From assembly GCF_012273895.1 (NCBI RefSeq), contig NC_052126.1, positions 1,873,218-1,937,217 of the forward strand: DNA of 64,000 nt, written 5' to 3'. The first letter of the stretch is position 1, and each line of letters begins with the position of its first letter. Below are positions 38,201 to 53,200 of this stretch, one piece after another. Under the pieces are notes generated by a model, which saw only the letters and a program-made list of their open reading frames with translations, was not told the origin of the DNA and did no database searches. Made by a program: the position numbers and the translations under genes. This stretch comes from Zerene cesonia. Lineage: Eukaryota; Arthropoda; Insecta; Lepidoptera; Pieridae.

Positions 38201-41200
38201 CGAGTTTCATTGGCGTGAAAAACCACAAAAAATTATCACTTATTTCATAACTACACAAGCCAACTGCCCACATCTTTTTCCTTACCCTTCCCAGTTCTTT
38301 CCTTTATACCTCTTGTCAATCCTTAATACCTTTCCAATTTAAAGTCGGCAATCTGCGTATGGGCGGTGGTAGAGCTTGCCACCAGCTCCATTGCCGACGA
38401 AGACATAAATAAGGTCATGACGGCTTTTTATAAATATTTTAGAGTGTCTACATATCAAGTCATACATATATCAAGGTTTTTGTTGAACGTAATTTAATCG
38501 AAATAAGTTCAGTGGAAGCGAAGTGACTTGATAACGAAAAATGCGATAATGATAATATAATAAAGAATTATATCAGACTAGCTAACTAAACGCTGTTCTG
38601 TGTTACACGAAATTTTGGGGTATGTGAATAAGATGTTGGCCGATTCTCAGACCTAGGCGTTTCGGAAAAGTGTGAGAACGAAAATTACTACACGAGAATA
38701 ACATACATATGTTATATATAGATATTAGCCGCGTCTTCATACGCGTAGTACCCTCGTTAGAAGTAGCCTATGTATATATCCTATGTACTAGCCTATGTAC
38801 GGTACCGATCAGCTGTTATTGTGCGAGCAAAAATTCATGTTCATCCATGTTCACAGATTTATAGACCATTGTTAACGTCAATTTCGAAAGATTTTATATT
38901 TTGAAAAGTTATTACACATAATTACTAAAAACTAATGATAAAAAATCAACTGTCTTGTCTGAATATACGTGTCCATGCCGTTATTAAATATTATACAAAT
39001 ACAGAAGAAATGTGGTACAATATATTAAGAGAATTGCTTCACCTCATCTGGTATACAGGAGCCTGCTGTCGCTATTAATAAATCCAAATGTATCTATCAC
39101 GTATTCAGCATTAATCCAGTCGCTACTGAATACTCTGCATCCTAAAGATATCGGACAATCCGCCTCCACATGACACTATTAGAGCAATGATGTCATCGTA
39201 TTGACCACTTAAGAGATACCGAGCTTCGGAATTGTGTCATCCTCGTGAGAAATAAGCAATCAATGCTTTGGGGACTTCATTTTGATGACGGGAAAGTATA
39301 TGACACATATAAAACAATAATACTAAACAAATTTTATTAAGAGTATTATTTTTCTTAATATCGTGTATAAGTTTTTATGTAATTTTATGTTTGCTTAGGA
39401 GAAATCTGTTAGAGATGGATGTTTCTACAAACGCTGACAATTGTTGAAACAATGTACATATAAGCAATTTTTTTGTAGCGAAAATGGATAGAGAATAAAA
39501 AGCAAGTATCCAAACGCAAATAGTAAACTTTGGCGTTTAATTAGAAGATACAGCCCGGGACGAACATGTCTCTTTATATATCTGTATTATATAATTAGCT
39601 GACCCGTCACAGGCTGCTTCACCAGTACATCCTTGCCACACTAGGTTCAGTTCAGTTACAAATACTGTGACGTGAAAATTTCATATCAATTATTTCCTGA
39701 AAGTGTATGGAAATATATTAATTACTAGCTGTCCTATCCTGTCAAAGGAAACGATTAACAGTGACGGTCTTTTATCAGCATTGTTGTAGTTCCAGGCTAA
39801 AAACATTTCTATGTCTTTTCTCGGGTCTCTAACAATATTCGTTTTCAATCAAATCGGTTCAATGGTTCAGGCCTAAAGAAGAGACAGACAGTTGGGCAGT
39901 TACTTTCGCATTTTTAATATTGTAATACACAATATATTGCAAACTACATAACTTAATCCCCAAGCCATGCAAACAAAATTGATTAAATAAAAATTGGTTC
40001 TCGTAGAAATCCAATTCATTACTAAAACACAATACCGGGAATAGAAGCCAAGCGAAAACAACACAATATTTTCATAGTAACAGCAATTTCGCCGGAAGAA
40101 ACAAAAAGCCTTTTGGCGTATCACATGTGGAACAATGGAAACTATTTTCAATGTTCGTAGCGCGAATTTGAGCGCTAAAAGCTCGTGCGTTCGTAGCTGG
40201 CTTTTAATCGATTCAAAATTTGCTGCCATTGTCTATGAAGATGAGACCTTTAAGGAGTTGATGACGTTGAATCGTTCTTTTAGGAATCGTAGAAATCGTA
40301 AGGAGTTACAGGCTAACATTAGTTTACCAGGTCCTCCACCTGATAAGTAATCTAAGGAGATAATTGATGAAGTTAAACTGATTCATCAAGTCTGTTAACG
40401 TAGTGTACGAAGTACGAAAATATATAAACTTTATATACTATGTTTAAAAGTAATGAACAATATTGCCTTGATAAGCTTTATATTAGATCAAAGTGCTTAT
40501 AGAAAATGAGAATTTATAACAGACTACTGAGTTACCAATTAGGAAAAATGTCTAAATTGGTTGCATTTTTTGGCGGATAGGCTCCACGTACGGACGTAAT
40601 NNNNNNNNNNNNNNNNNNNNNNNNNNNNNNNNNNNNNNNNNNNNNNNNNNNNNNNNNNNNNNNNNNNNNNNNNNNNNNNNNNNNNNNNNNNNNNNNNNNN
40701 NNNNNNNNNNNNNNNNNNNNNNNNNNNNNNNNNNNNNNNNNNNNNNNNNNNNNNNNNNNNNNNNNNNNNNNNNNNNNNNNNNNNNNNNNNNNNNNNNNNN
40801 NNNNNNNNNNNNNNNNNNNNNNNNNNNNNNNNNNNNNNNNNNNNNNNNNNNNNNNNNNNNNNNNNNNNNNNNNNNNNNNNNNNNNNNNNNNNNNNNNNNN
40901 NNATATATATATATATTAAATTTTTGTTTTTTAGCATTGTAATCCTACTAATATTATAAATGCGAAAGTTTGTAAGGATGTGTGTCTGTTTGTTGCTCTT
41001 TCACACGAAAATTACTGAACCGATTGCAATGAAATTTGGCACATAGACAGCTGGACAACTGGAATAACATAATATAGGCAACTTTTTATCCCGATATTCC
41101 TACGGGATACGGGTGCGGGGCGCAGCTAGTGCTTTATAAATCAGAAATTGTTGAAAGAATAGATAAAATTTGATCACGAGGCGGCATTCGAACCCGCGCC

Positions 41201-44200
41201 TTGTTGCTACGATTTGGCAAAAAGACGCGGGTTCGAATCCCGCCTCGTAATCGAGCTTTTTTCTGTTCTTTCAAAAATCTCTCAATATATAAATATGTTA
41301 TATTATTTGAAACTTTAATAAATATGTTAACATATTATATAAAATATTTATGTTTAAGTTGCGTTACACTTTATAAATTTAATGTACGCACAAATTGGGT
41401 GTGTTCCCAGATTTAGCTAATTACCTAATTTTAAAACCATACTGACGGGAAATAACTAGTTGTGACTGAAAATTACGAAACGGAATGTGATAAAATCATA
41501 TGAAAATCAACAAAATTATTCTCCAGAAGTCTTTTATGTTTATTGTCTTGCTCTAGATTCTAGTCGTTTATGATAACAACAAAATAACAGCCGAATTAAT
41601 AACAATACAACGACAAAACACGAGTAGGAATATAATCAGAAACAGTTGTCATTAACTTCAACACACGAATCATAATTGTCATTAGCTTGCGACATTCGTG
41701 TGTTGTATAACGCCCCCTTCCCTCTGCCCTCAGCCGAATTTTATGGTCGATATTTTCAAGGGCTTCATTAAACATTAACACAACACTTCCTGAAATGTCG
41801 AAACGAAGGTTTCGTATTAGATATTTATTGGCCCGCTTTTACCAATGAAACCATTGATAGGTTGGTTTTTGTGATTTATTTTTAGGCAATTTTTGAACTG
41901 TAGAAAGTTAAGTCTACGACTTTGCTAAATAAAATTGCTTGTTATAATTCATAGAACTACAATTAAACCAACTTATAATTGCATAGCCGCTCGCCGTGGC
42001 CTCGTTTAGGTTATCAAAGGATAAAACAAAATAAAATATAGCCTATACAAAATACAAATAACCTTGTTATCTATTGCTAAAATAATTTAAAATCAGTTCA
42101 GTCGGTCCACAGGAGCGCTTGTATGTTTAATTAGACTTGAACTCAAGTGAGAGTTGATATATGAGATTGAATTTCTGAGCTATGTTAGTCATAATTAAAC
42201 CTTTTATCATGGCCCTAATGGATTAATTTAAAATCTTCTCTTAACCGTATTGCGTGATAGTGTCACGTCGAGTGTGTATAATAAAGGGCTTCAAAGAGAG
42301 AGTTATTAGAGAGGTAATTTAAGGAATATAGTTAGAAAATATTGATTCTAGTCATAATATGAGCATGTCTCAAGATGTGTTGTTTTCGAACCGAAATGTT
42401 GAATTCATGATGTTTATTTTATGTAAAGCACTGTAAACAGAAAGTATCTGTTGCTCACGTTTAGTAGAAACGAAGTAAATGCTATTTTATATTGTAAAAA
42501 TGTTATTTCATATTTAAGGAGGGAGTTTTGAGAATTCGTACTTTGTAAATAATATAGCATACATATAAACATCAAATAATAGCATTCAGCACTTCAAAAG
42601 ATTTTTTCTCCGTCAACACTTACTTCAAAGTGGCAAAACTCAGTGTTGCCCGTTAATAAAAGGATTTCCTTGCCTTATTCTCGGTTTGTGCAGTCTGGAG
42701 AGGCGGTGGATTGCCACTTAAAACCAAGATGGCGGAGGCTGACCCGAATAAACTTTAAGATAGTATTTGACAGTAGGTGAAAATGGAAGCTTTCGTTCTC
42801 TGAAATATATAGGTAATTGTGAAATTTACAATGCCTTTATACACTAATATAAAACCTCACAGATACATCGTCCGTTTGTCTTTATATAATCACTGCATTA
42901 GTAACGAAATTTCTTGCTTTAACTTGCCACGGTACATATAATAGATTTCATATATTTTTTCTTTTTGAATCAAATAAAACTAATTTATTGTTTCTGTTAT
43001 GATAAGATACTAAAGACGTGCAACATACTATACATAAAAGTAGCAGAAATTCCCAAGTTTGCAATTTTCACTAGTCAGGTTATTGTTTTATTGTTATTTT
43101 CAAATCTTAATATAAAAGTTCCCAAAAGATCTCCGGCTACGGTATTAGATAACATCGTTCATCGTATATTGCATAAAACTATGAATATAAGCAGAGTCTA
43201 TGGCAAAATCACCACAAAAATCGGGACAATTAATTTTAGAACGCTACTAAAAGTACCACCCCTACACAGATGTCGCTAGCGGTGCGCGTCATTGATCGCC
43301 CGAAAATAGTACAACCAGTTACGCAACCATTCAATCGTGCTGCCTGTTTTTTATCTGTGCAAACCTAATTGTTTTTGAAATAAGAAAGCTGCATTTGACG
43401 TTTCTATGTTGTCAGAGCTCTCAATAAATAGACATGTGGGAGATTTAAAAATGAAATGGAACCTATTCCATTTAATCTTTTATCCGTTGTATACGGTCTC
43501 AAATATATTAAGCAATATTGTTTAGTTACTCTATATTTATTTAAATAATTTAAAGAGATACAAATATGCATTGTATGGCATAAAATTTCAATGGTTTACG
43601 TTTTGAGGTTATTGAATTAATGATTTTCGTTGCTAAAAGTAGGTATTAAATGTTGAATTCTAATTACAATTTCAATGATTCTCCATAAAGTAAAACGTTT
43701 ATTGCGTCCTCTAACCACAGCGTATACAGCCAATCCGTGATACCGCGTTTCACTCGCAATATTTTTTATGGCAACATTAAATTCTTTTATCGTATCGTAA
43801 AAGTACAGCGGTGATTGGGAATTCTAGGGAATTCTATATCGGTTGAATCGAAAGTTTCCAAGATTTCTTGTAATTTTCGCTACCAATATAGACAATGTTT
43901 ACCTTTATTGATAATGTTATAGTACAAAACATTTCATTAAAACCCGTGTATGTGTATTGTACTATAATCACTATCGTGTATTTATATCGTTATCAATTTA
44001 TGGAGACACTTTTTGGTTTTAACGCCTAACGGTAAACTCTTTCCATCGCCCATGAACATTCAGAGGAAGTTCCTCGAATTCACTGCCCACTTTTAATGAA
44101 TAAGGAATCCATTCCTTGACGACTGCAACGAATAGACAGGGAAGGGTGAAGAAAACGTGGCTTATTGTGTGAAAATGGAATATACGTATTAGTCGTAGAA

Positions 44201-47200
44201 TCACACGTATTTCAAAAATAAAAATAGGCTATTTCTCGAACGAGACTCTAATGTATCTGTGATCAATTTGATACAGATCGATCAGTCTGTGAAAATGTAT
44301 CATCCATCATATATATATTTTTATACCCACAAATGCCGTTAATACTATGTGATACAACACGTTAATGTCCTTGATCTTTATGGGTCAAATGTCATTTGAT
44401 AAATACTATTTACTTAGAAAACCTTTTTAGCTGACTTTCCCAAAAATGAAGGCGACTCTCTGATATAGTTACTCGATAACTTTGTGGGTTTTCAACTGAT
44501 TGGCGCGATTATTTTTAAGTTTGATAGAGAAATGTCGTCGTTTGGTGTTATTTTAGAAATTGGAGGGGTACCTCCTCAAGAGACGTCGATGACCTTTTTG
44601 TGGCCCAAATCATCAAGCATAAAAAATTCTAGAAAAAATTTAAACACATTTTATAGCAAAATTTTCATCAATTAATTGATTTAACATCCATGACGTCACA
44701 ACATGGCGTTACGTTGATTCATCATTTGAATCGCAAACTAGTATTCACAATAACTTTAAATAATCTCTAATATAATTAAAGAGCTCACTCAATTCCATAA
44801 TCCTATGTCCCCAGGTATAAATAAACACTTAACACATTTATTCTAGCTACATACAGAACTTATTCCCACCGGGCGTTACCCATCAACGTAATATTTGTAA
44901 TATTTTCGATCGCGCTTCGGTTTGTTCACTCACCTAGTATCAAATCATCAGGATAATTTCTCCCATAGGACAAGGATATAGATTTATATAAAACTTTAAG
45001 CGTACAGATGATTGAACTCTGAATTATATAGATAGTTATTATATAAATGATGGGTTATTGAAAGTGTGTAGTATTTTAATTTACACTAAAATTATAAAAA
45101 GATAACTTTTGTTATATATTTGTGACGTTATCACGCAAAAACCACTGGACCGATTTCAAAAATAATTTTACCATTAGAAAGCTGCAACTTCACTTGACTT
45201 AGGCTATACATGTACCACAGGCGAAGTCAGTGCGTACAGCTAGTATATTATTCATAGACTCGCATTTTCATTACATCAACTGTCCTAGGCGAATTAAAGG
45301 TATAATACACAACTTATTTATTACAGACATAACGTAGTAACCTATGTTAATACTGGCTTTTGCCCGTGACATAATCCACTGGTGTAACTAGTTACAGTTT
45401 GTATTCCAATAATTATTCCGCTAGGGTTTTATGCTTGTCAAATGATATAAATAAACAAAAACTTTATATATCTTTATATCTATATATATAAAATTCTCGT
45501 GTCACAGTTTTCGTTGCCATACTCCTCCGAAACGGCTTGACCGATTCCTCTGAAATTTGGTAAGCATATTGGGTAGGTCTGAGAATCGGCCAACATCTAT
45601 TTTTTATCCCGATATTCCTACGGGATGCGGACTTACGCGGGTGAAACCGCGGGGCGCAGCTAGTGTTCATATATTATTCATTTCATGCATTACTTGGTCT
45701 AGTCCCACACTGTTTATATCTCACAGCTGATCGTCTGATATTTTTAGGCCGTGATCTAACTGGCTATTTTAAACCACATATTTATCTCAAAAGCAGATGT
45801 TTCGCATGCTCAGAACTGTTATAATAGTGGCTATTAGATAATGATGTGGACTTCTGAGATGATACTTAGAAGGGAGGCCTTACAAATAAATAAAATTTAA
45901 GAGCGAGTTAATTCGTGAATAAAGAATGCTTGATCTGAATTAATGCTTGTCTGTACTTGTTTTATATAAACATGGTGAACATAATTTATGTATATATGCA
46001 TGTATATTAACTATCTTGATTTATTTTATGAAGGGTTGAATTGATTTGGATGAAATTTAGTACAGAGATACTTTGAGACCCAAAAAAAGACATAGGATAT
46101 ACTTATATGTTAGGGAGAGAGAGAGAGAGAGTTTTTATACTGAAAATCCCATGAAACGGGAATTATGCGGGGAAAACTCCGCGTATGTCTTTATTCTTAG
46201 CTAAAAAATAAAAAACAAAAAATATATGAACGAATAGTATATCTATAATTAAACGTGTGGATTAGAATATTACAATCTCTTATAATCCACTTTTTAAATA
46301 TCTGGTTTCACAGGACATACGTATTGCTTAAAAAATAATCACATTAGCTGTTCGTAGAATCTAATTTCATTAAAAACAGACACACGAAACAGCTATCTTA
46401 GTTTAATCTATGCGTCATTCAAATAACCAATTAACCGACGCTAAGAGCTAGTCTCTCGGGGATAGTGATTGCGTTAGTGAATATCTGACCTTAATATTAT
46501 AACTGGGTATGTGCTGAGGTATTCATCTTGTGAAATAGTTGGTTAGAATTTTTGTATGCTACGTGAGATTCCATTTTGACATTGATGGGGAAGACCTGCG
46601 CTAATAAGGAGTGGACACTATTTTTTATGTCATAGCGGGCAACTGAGTTGGTGGTTCGCTTGATGGTAAGCGATCACAGCCCATGAACATTCGCAAAGGT
46701 AGTGCCTCTGCGAATGTGCTGCCCACTTTTATGGGGTAAGGGAAAAGGATAGGATTAACGACTGGATAGAAGGAATGGACTGGGACGGGTGAGGAGAAGG
46801 AACCGTACGAAACACAGTGCCATGCTCCTATTTCACGCCGGTTTTCTGTGGGGGTGTGGTACTTCCTCGGTGCGAGATGGCCCAATTTTATTTTAAACTT
46901 CCACAATAATACATACTCATGCTCATACATACAATGACGTATGTCTATTGAGTTTAGATATAATAAGATTTTTTATTTGATTTTTCTTATATTGTTTCTA
47001 TGTATAATGGTGTTACGAATAACAATAAAAGACATATTCCAAATTCAAACTAAATTTGTTTTAGTAGAATAAATATGAAAACTTTTTCAGACACACTCAT
47101 TAAAAAAAAGGGATGAGTACAGACTATAAAATATTAAACTTGAATTAATTGGAGTGGCGAGGTTGAGGCCAAGTGGGACGTTAGTTTTTAATAAAGGTAA

Positions 47201-50200
47201 AGGACCTTTAATTGATAAAGCCTTTCATATAAGTCTATATTCAACTCCTGTTTTAAGTTTTTCTTGTTTATGTGTTAAATGCTTTCACTTTGAAAAAAGC
47301 TAACGTATGCGGCTATAATTCGTTCAATTTGACAACATATCATGTTTGTTTAAGCGGATTTCAATGCAAACAAATTGCTAAATTTTTTATCCTTTAAACT
47401 CTAGCTGTTTTCTGGTAAAAATCCATATAACTCTAGCTGTTTTCTGGTAAAAATCCAATCGAATCTTAAGTCAATACGAACGATATAGGTATCAAATTTT
47501 AATGTTAGAATAGGGGTTACCTAGACGTCTTGCAAGGTGGGAAAAAGACAACCAGTATAGGTTGTCTAACGCTACTACTTTTCCACCCTGAAATTAGTAA
47601 AGTTTTAGGACGTCATGGAAACCCCCCCAGGTTACACTATTGTACCGAGTAATGAAGTAAAATCTGTAAATGATGAACAATGAATTTCAAACAAAAAGTA
47701 ACTTATTTAAAATAATTGAAAATAGTAACTACTATTATATATTTGTTTAAGAATCTATAATAGAAGCATATGAAAATACAGAGAAGTAACATGAATATTT
47801 TAAACCAAGAAATCACTAGAACTTTCTAGATAGACGTTCTAAAATGATCGTCGAGTTATCCGGCGATGGAAACTTTAATATCGCCTGGAAGCGAGAAGTA
47901 TGTAATCCAAATTTATTCTAGCAATGATATAGATCTGGTATGTACTTGCATGAGATGGGAATTCTTGGAGAAGAGGGTTGTGAATTATGAGTTTTGCTCA
48001 TAGAAACCACGGAGAAGAGGCGTTGTTTTGTATGTGAGTGTTATTTGATCAAAGCGAACTAGATAACGCGGATTAAAATTATTATATAAAACTTAAATTT
48101 TTTCGTGGCATTCGTAGTAAATTAATCTTAATATCATATAAAATGACTAGCTGCACCCGGCAAACGCTGTTCTGCCTTACTCTTATCATTTAGGGGTGTG
48201 AAAAATAAATGTTAGCCGATTCTCAGACCTACCCAATATGCTTACCAAATTTCAGAGGAATCGGTCAAGTCGTTTCGGAGGAGTATAGAGACTAACATTG
48301 TGACACGAGAATTTCATATAAAATGATATAAAAATACAATACGAATTAGTAGAATATAAAACAATTCAACAACAATTATAATCGTATTATTTTATTCACA
48401 TCAAATAACTATCATCTTTCTTCTTTCACATCCACTTTATACGTTATAGATTCTGCTCATTCATAGAAAACTTGTAGAAGGCTAAAAATTATTTATTAAT
48501 GAACGTTTATTTATTAACAAGACTATTAAGTCTTGATGAGTATTACTCATCCCATTTTATCCACATTTCGAAATAATAAAAGGTTAAAAAAGTATACTGC
48601 AAACAACGAAACACGTTTGAAAAGAGTATCAAGTTATTCAACGTTCCCTTTCGCTTTAGTCTAGAAAACTAGGACATTCTAACGTCTGGAATCCCTTATT
48701 AACGTAAGAGGTTTTATATCTGAGATCAATGAATCGGAAATTTGTTACGTAATTCACAAAGCCTTGCCAAGGTTTTGTGTTTCAAAGGGATGGAGATACG
48801 CTCTTTTTTTATTTAAAAAGTCTGTCTGGCTTGATTAAAATGGTTTTAAAGGAACAAGATTTATTTAGATATGGTTTAAAATAAAACTATGAACTAAATA
48901 AACACTCAATAAGGATAGATAAAATGTGTATTTTTTATTCAAAATAAAATTTAAATCTATCAGATTTAACAATACATTTGTCTGTGTTTGTTAAAAGATT
49001 TTTTTTTCAATTTTGAATTGAACTCAATTAGTCATAATTACGATCTCGCATTCTTAAAGAAAAATCTGTGATTTAGTAATTATATTATAGTTGCTACGAG
49101 AAAGTTGAAGTAACTATAAATATGCTACGGCTGTGTCTACGCTGTAGCTTGTAGCTCTACGTTGTAGGTACTGCACGCTTTTTTTTATAAACGTACGTGA
49201 TATCATAAAAAATTGTCATTTATTGATATTAATATTATCCCTCATTTTGTAGAAACATATAATATGTATTTTAAATCTAGAGATAATAATCATTGCCCGT
49301 TTTTAATCAAAGCGAAAAAAATGTTCAACTAGCAATATCACTACCTACTCCATCCACCAACAATCTCCTGATCTCCTGATTTGAACATACATTCGTTAAA
49401 TTCGTATCATTGTGGAACGTGGAACGTTTGAACATTTAGATGTTAGGTTAGGTTAGGTTTTCAGAACAGCAATTAATTACTTAAGCAAGACATTGCGTGA
49501 ATAATTCCCACAAAGATAACGATAAAAGGCATTTAACAATCCAGTTATCAAACAGCTCATTAGCGATTCAAGCTGTACATTCAGTCAACAGGTCTCAGAG
49601 CGCTACCTGTCATGGCTTGAGCTGGCTTCGCGCCAAAACTGACAGTGACGGCTTACCACAGGTTAAGTAAAAACCTTTGCCAAATTTCGGAACGGTTCGA
49701 AAGGAGCATAAGGATATGCACAGATCTGTAGAATGTGTATTGTATATATTTTATCAGTTTTAAACATACAAGTTATTGAAAAAAAGTTTTTTTTTTCTTC
49801 TGTAGTGTCGTTTTATGAACCAAGATAAAAAAAATATATATAATAAGTACAGCTCAAACTGTATATTGAGATACTTGTTTAAGCCGATTTAGATGCACAT
49901 AGTTCGAAATAAAATCAAAATCTCCACAATTGAATAAACTACAGTACAATAGATAACCGGAGGCTACGCAAACCAGTAATGATTCATTTCCTCTGCGCGC
50001 TTTAAAATTAAAAAAGAAATGGCTCTTGTAACCATGGCTTTTAAAATGACGTTCTTTTTTATCCAATAAACATTAAATAGTATGACAAAAATATCAAAAT
50101 TTGAGAATAATAATTGATTTATTATATAATTTTGTTGAAATTTAAACTTATTTGGCGGTTGAACCTTGGATATAAGATATAAGATCCTATTATATATCTA

Positions 50201-53200
50201 TCATATATTTTCTACAGAAATCACTTTGAAATAAGAAAAGATAAGTTTTCCCAGCGTATTTCCTAAAGTTATTCAGAACAAATAAATGTTCTGTTATAAA
50301 CTTAGACGCATTCTTATTTAGGTCGCACTCGTTTGTTCTCGTTTGAGTAAATGTATTTTCTTACGAGAAAATTCAAACGCTGTATTAAGAAATATCTAAA
50401 TAAGGATAAGAACAGGAATAGTATAATCTGTAATAATAGATTGTAGTAATAATAAAAATGCTAATTTTAATGTAATGGGATGTAATTTGTGCTCGTGTTT
50501 GTGTATTTGTTATAAGTTGAATAATAAATATGTTAATATTTTATGTAATATTACGTGAGAAAGAAGAGGTGGTAGAGGTTGTTCTTTTAGCTCGGAATAA
50601 ATTATTAGAGTAATTAAATATTAAAGTGGGCACGATGTTAAGATATCATACGATATTATATTTTCACAATACCTAGATCTCTAATGCTTACATTTCATGT
50701 ACATGTCATATACATTAACATTCATTGGAGATTTTTGTTACTGAGTGCATGTATCGAAAAAAACTATTTAACCAAGAAATTCCATTAAGTTTATATTTAA
50801 ATAATGCCTAGAAAATACTGATACAATGTACACTGCATGACTACATCTAGGCTATACGTCTAGACGAAGGATGGCGTCTGAAATTTTTATCTTCATCCTT
50901 TGGAAATATGCCAATAGGATATAGGTCTAAAGCCTAACTTACGCCAAACTTCCTTAAAATAGGAACAGTCATAAATAATAGTGATGTCCTAATATTGAGA
51001 CCCATAAAAAACATTGCCAAGAAGTTTCTTTCCAGATTATAATAGCTCTCGTAAAATTAATATTTCCATGGATGCATATCTTCGTTATTTGTTGGTCCTT
51101 GAAATGAAAAAGAATATTACTGAATTTTTTCTTACTTTTTAGTGTCATATGAATACTCACGCACTGTTGTTATGTTGTTTATATCGAAATGCTAGCCAAT
51201 TATCGCACTTTAAGCAATTTCACATAACAAGAAGGTTATTTCTGTGCAAGAACGATAAACGAAACGTCCAAGCGTAATAATGTTCGGTTATAAAATTAAG
51301 TGTTCTGATTATGAATAATAGCTTATTTATGACAGTGCTGTTTGAGGACCAATCGCCAGTTCTAATTTTGTCTATGCGGAAAATTAAAACATTTGTATGA
51401 TTAATCTGACAGTAATGACGTTAGACTTGGCTGTATGAATGTGGTCCTTTGCCTTAAGATACATACTAACATTCTTTAATGAAATATATTTATTGATTAA
51501 AATAGATGTTCTAAGCCTAACCTATATTATAAAATTAATGATATAAACTTCTGTAGGACTTAACAAGCGTTAGATTAAATAACAATTTGTTACTTCTACT
51601 TCTGAAGGCTATTCTACAGAGTTATGCTTTCAAAAGAGACAAAGTTTTATAGAAATGAAGTTTTAATAAGAAGTAAACTATTTTTTTTTATATTTTACGT
51701 GTTATTAAATAACCACTGGGTATACACCGTATAAGACAGTCAATATTATACTATAATTATAAATACCGTTATAAATATTACTAAATGAATCAGTTAAAGA
51801 ACTATCCGTTATATAAAACGATACATGGAAACAAATATTCAAATCAAAGATTCTGTACGCGACACCAAATGAAAATTTTTCAGCGCATTGCAGACTTACA
51901 ATTGTTATCAAGCCACATTCGCAGATTCACATTCATTTATATTCTAGTAGCTATTTTTCCTTGAACGATGATATTGCACGATTATAGTTGGTGTTCGTAT
52001 TGCTGCGATGCAAGCAATTGTAAGATAACGCTATGACATTTTTGGTGTCTCAGTACCTAATTTTATACGATTATACCTTCTAAAGATTGTCTAATAAATG
52101 TATTAAAACGCTAAATTATTAGCTTCTCCTGTATGTTCGTTGTAACCAATTCAAACGAACAAATTTGGACACATCAAGGATCGGTGACAATACAATTATT
52201 TCATATCCTTTGAGTTTATCTTACGATTCTGCATATGGGCAAGTTTAGTTCTTTTAGACTAAATTTTTTCTTACAAGTAACAGTGGTGGTCTTAATAGTG
52301 GTGAGGTTTAGTGCCGTAAATAGCATTTTCTGTGCTTTTTGCGAGGTGTTATAATAGTGCCTTTAGAAATTATATATGTTGGAAATGAGCACCAGGAGCG
52401 CTACGAGAACTTATCGAGCGTAAACCGAAAAAAATATTAGTCCTGACTGGCTATCCATGCGCCCCCCAGTCTACGCCCTGAGCCTGGGCACTACTGGCAT
52501 AAATTTGCTTATGAATATAATACATATATAATAATTCTAGTGAAGACTTATCTGGTTACTTAATTTTTTTAAGATCTTTGATTACGAAATTTGCGAGTAA
52601 AATGAATTAAAAACTCGTATCGTATTACGTTTGCTGACGTTATCTAATCGTTAGTTATTTCCACTTGTACTTCTGTGAATAATAATTAAATTCACATAAT
52701 ATTGTCACATAATATTGTCAGTCAATACAGTTCAAATTTACTAGTTTATACAGAATATAATGTCCTCCATAACAAAATGAATGATAAATCTGTCAGAGGA
52801 TAAATATTCCATAGCTACAATTGATAATCTGTAGTACCTGTCAAAGACAGAAATTACGTTCTAGTTTTAATATATATTTTCTTATTCAAGAGAAAAGTAA
52901 CAAAATGAGTGTGATTTGATAATTATAAATATCATAAATTCATATTAAATTGTAGAATTTTAAATTCATATGTATAGCAGCAATTATATTTTACTGTAAT
53001 TGTATTCAGAAGACAGACTCCTGAAACATAACGATTGCTATATTGGGAGTATGTTATTCATGTTGTATATATCATTTGTTAAATAAATGATTTTTATTTT
53101 ATTCACTTTATTTTAAGCAAGAGATTTCGTCAAAATTTTTTTCATTTTGCTATGATATTCAAAATAGAATCTGATACTGTATTATCGAGGTGAACGATTG

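Noticed and set aside
354..40943. CRISPR-like array of repeats
   Set aside because: Copies are dispersed over 40 kb on both strands with transposon ends; the genome is animal nuclear DNA.
41184..41250. Possible tRNA gene
   Set aside because: Only T-arm sequence is present, in inverted duplicate; no acceptor, D or anticodon arms.
42729..42758. Short frame MAEADPNKL on the plus strand at the YY1-like motif
   Set aside because: Nine codons with no splice context; treated as regulatory motif only.
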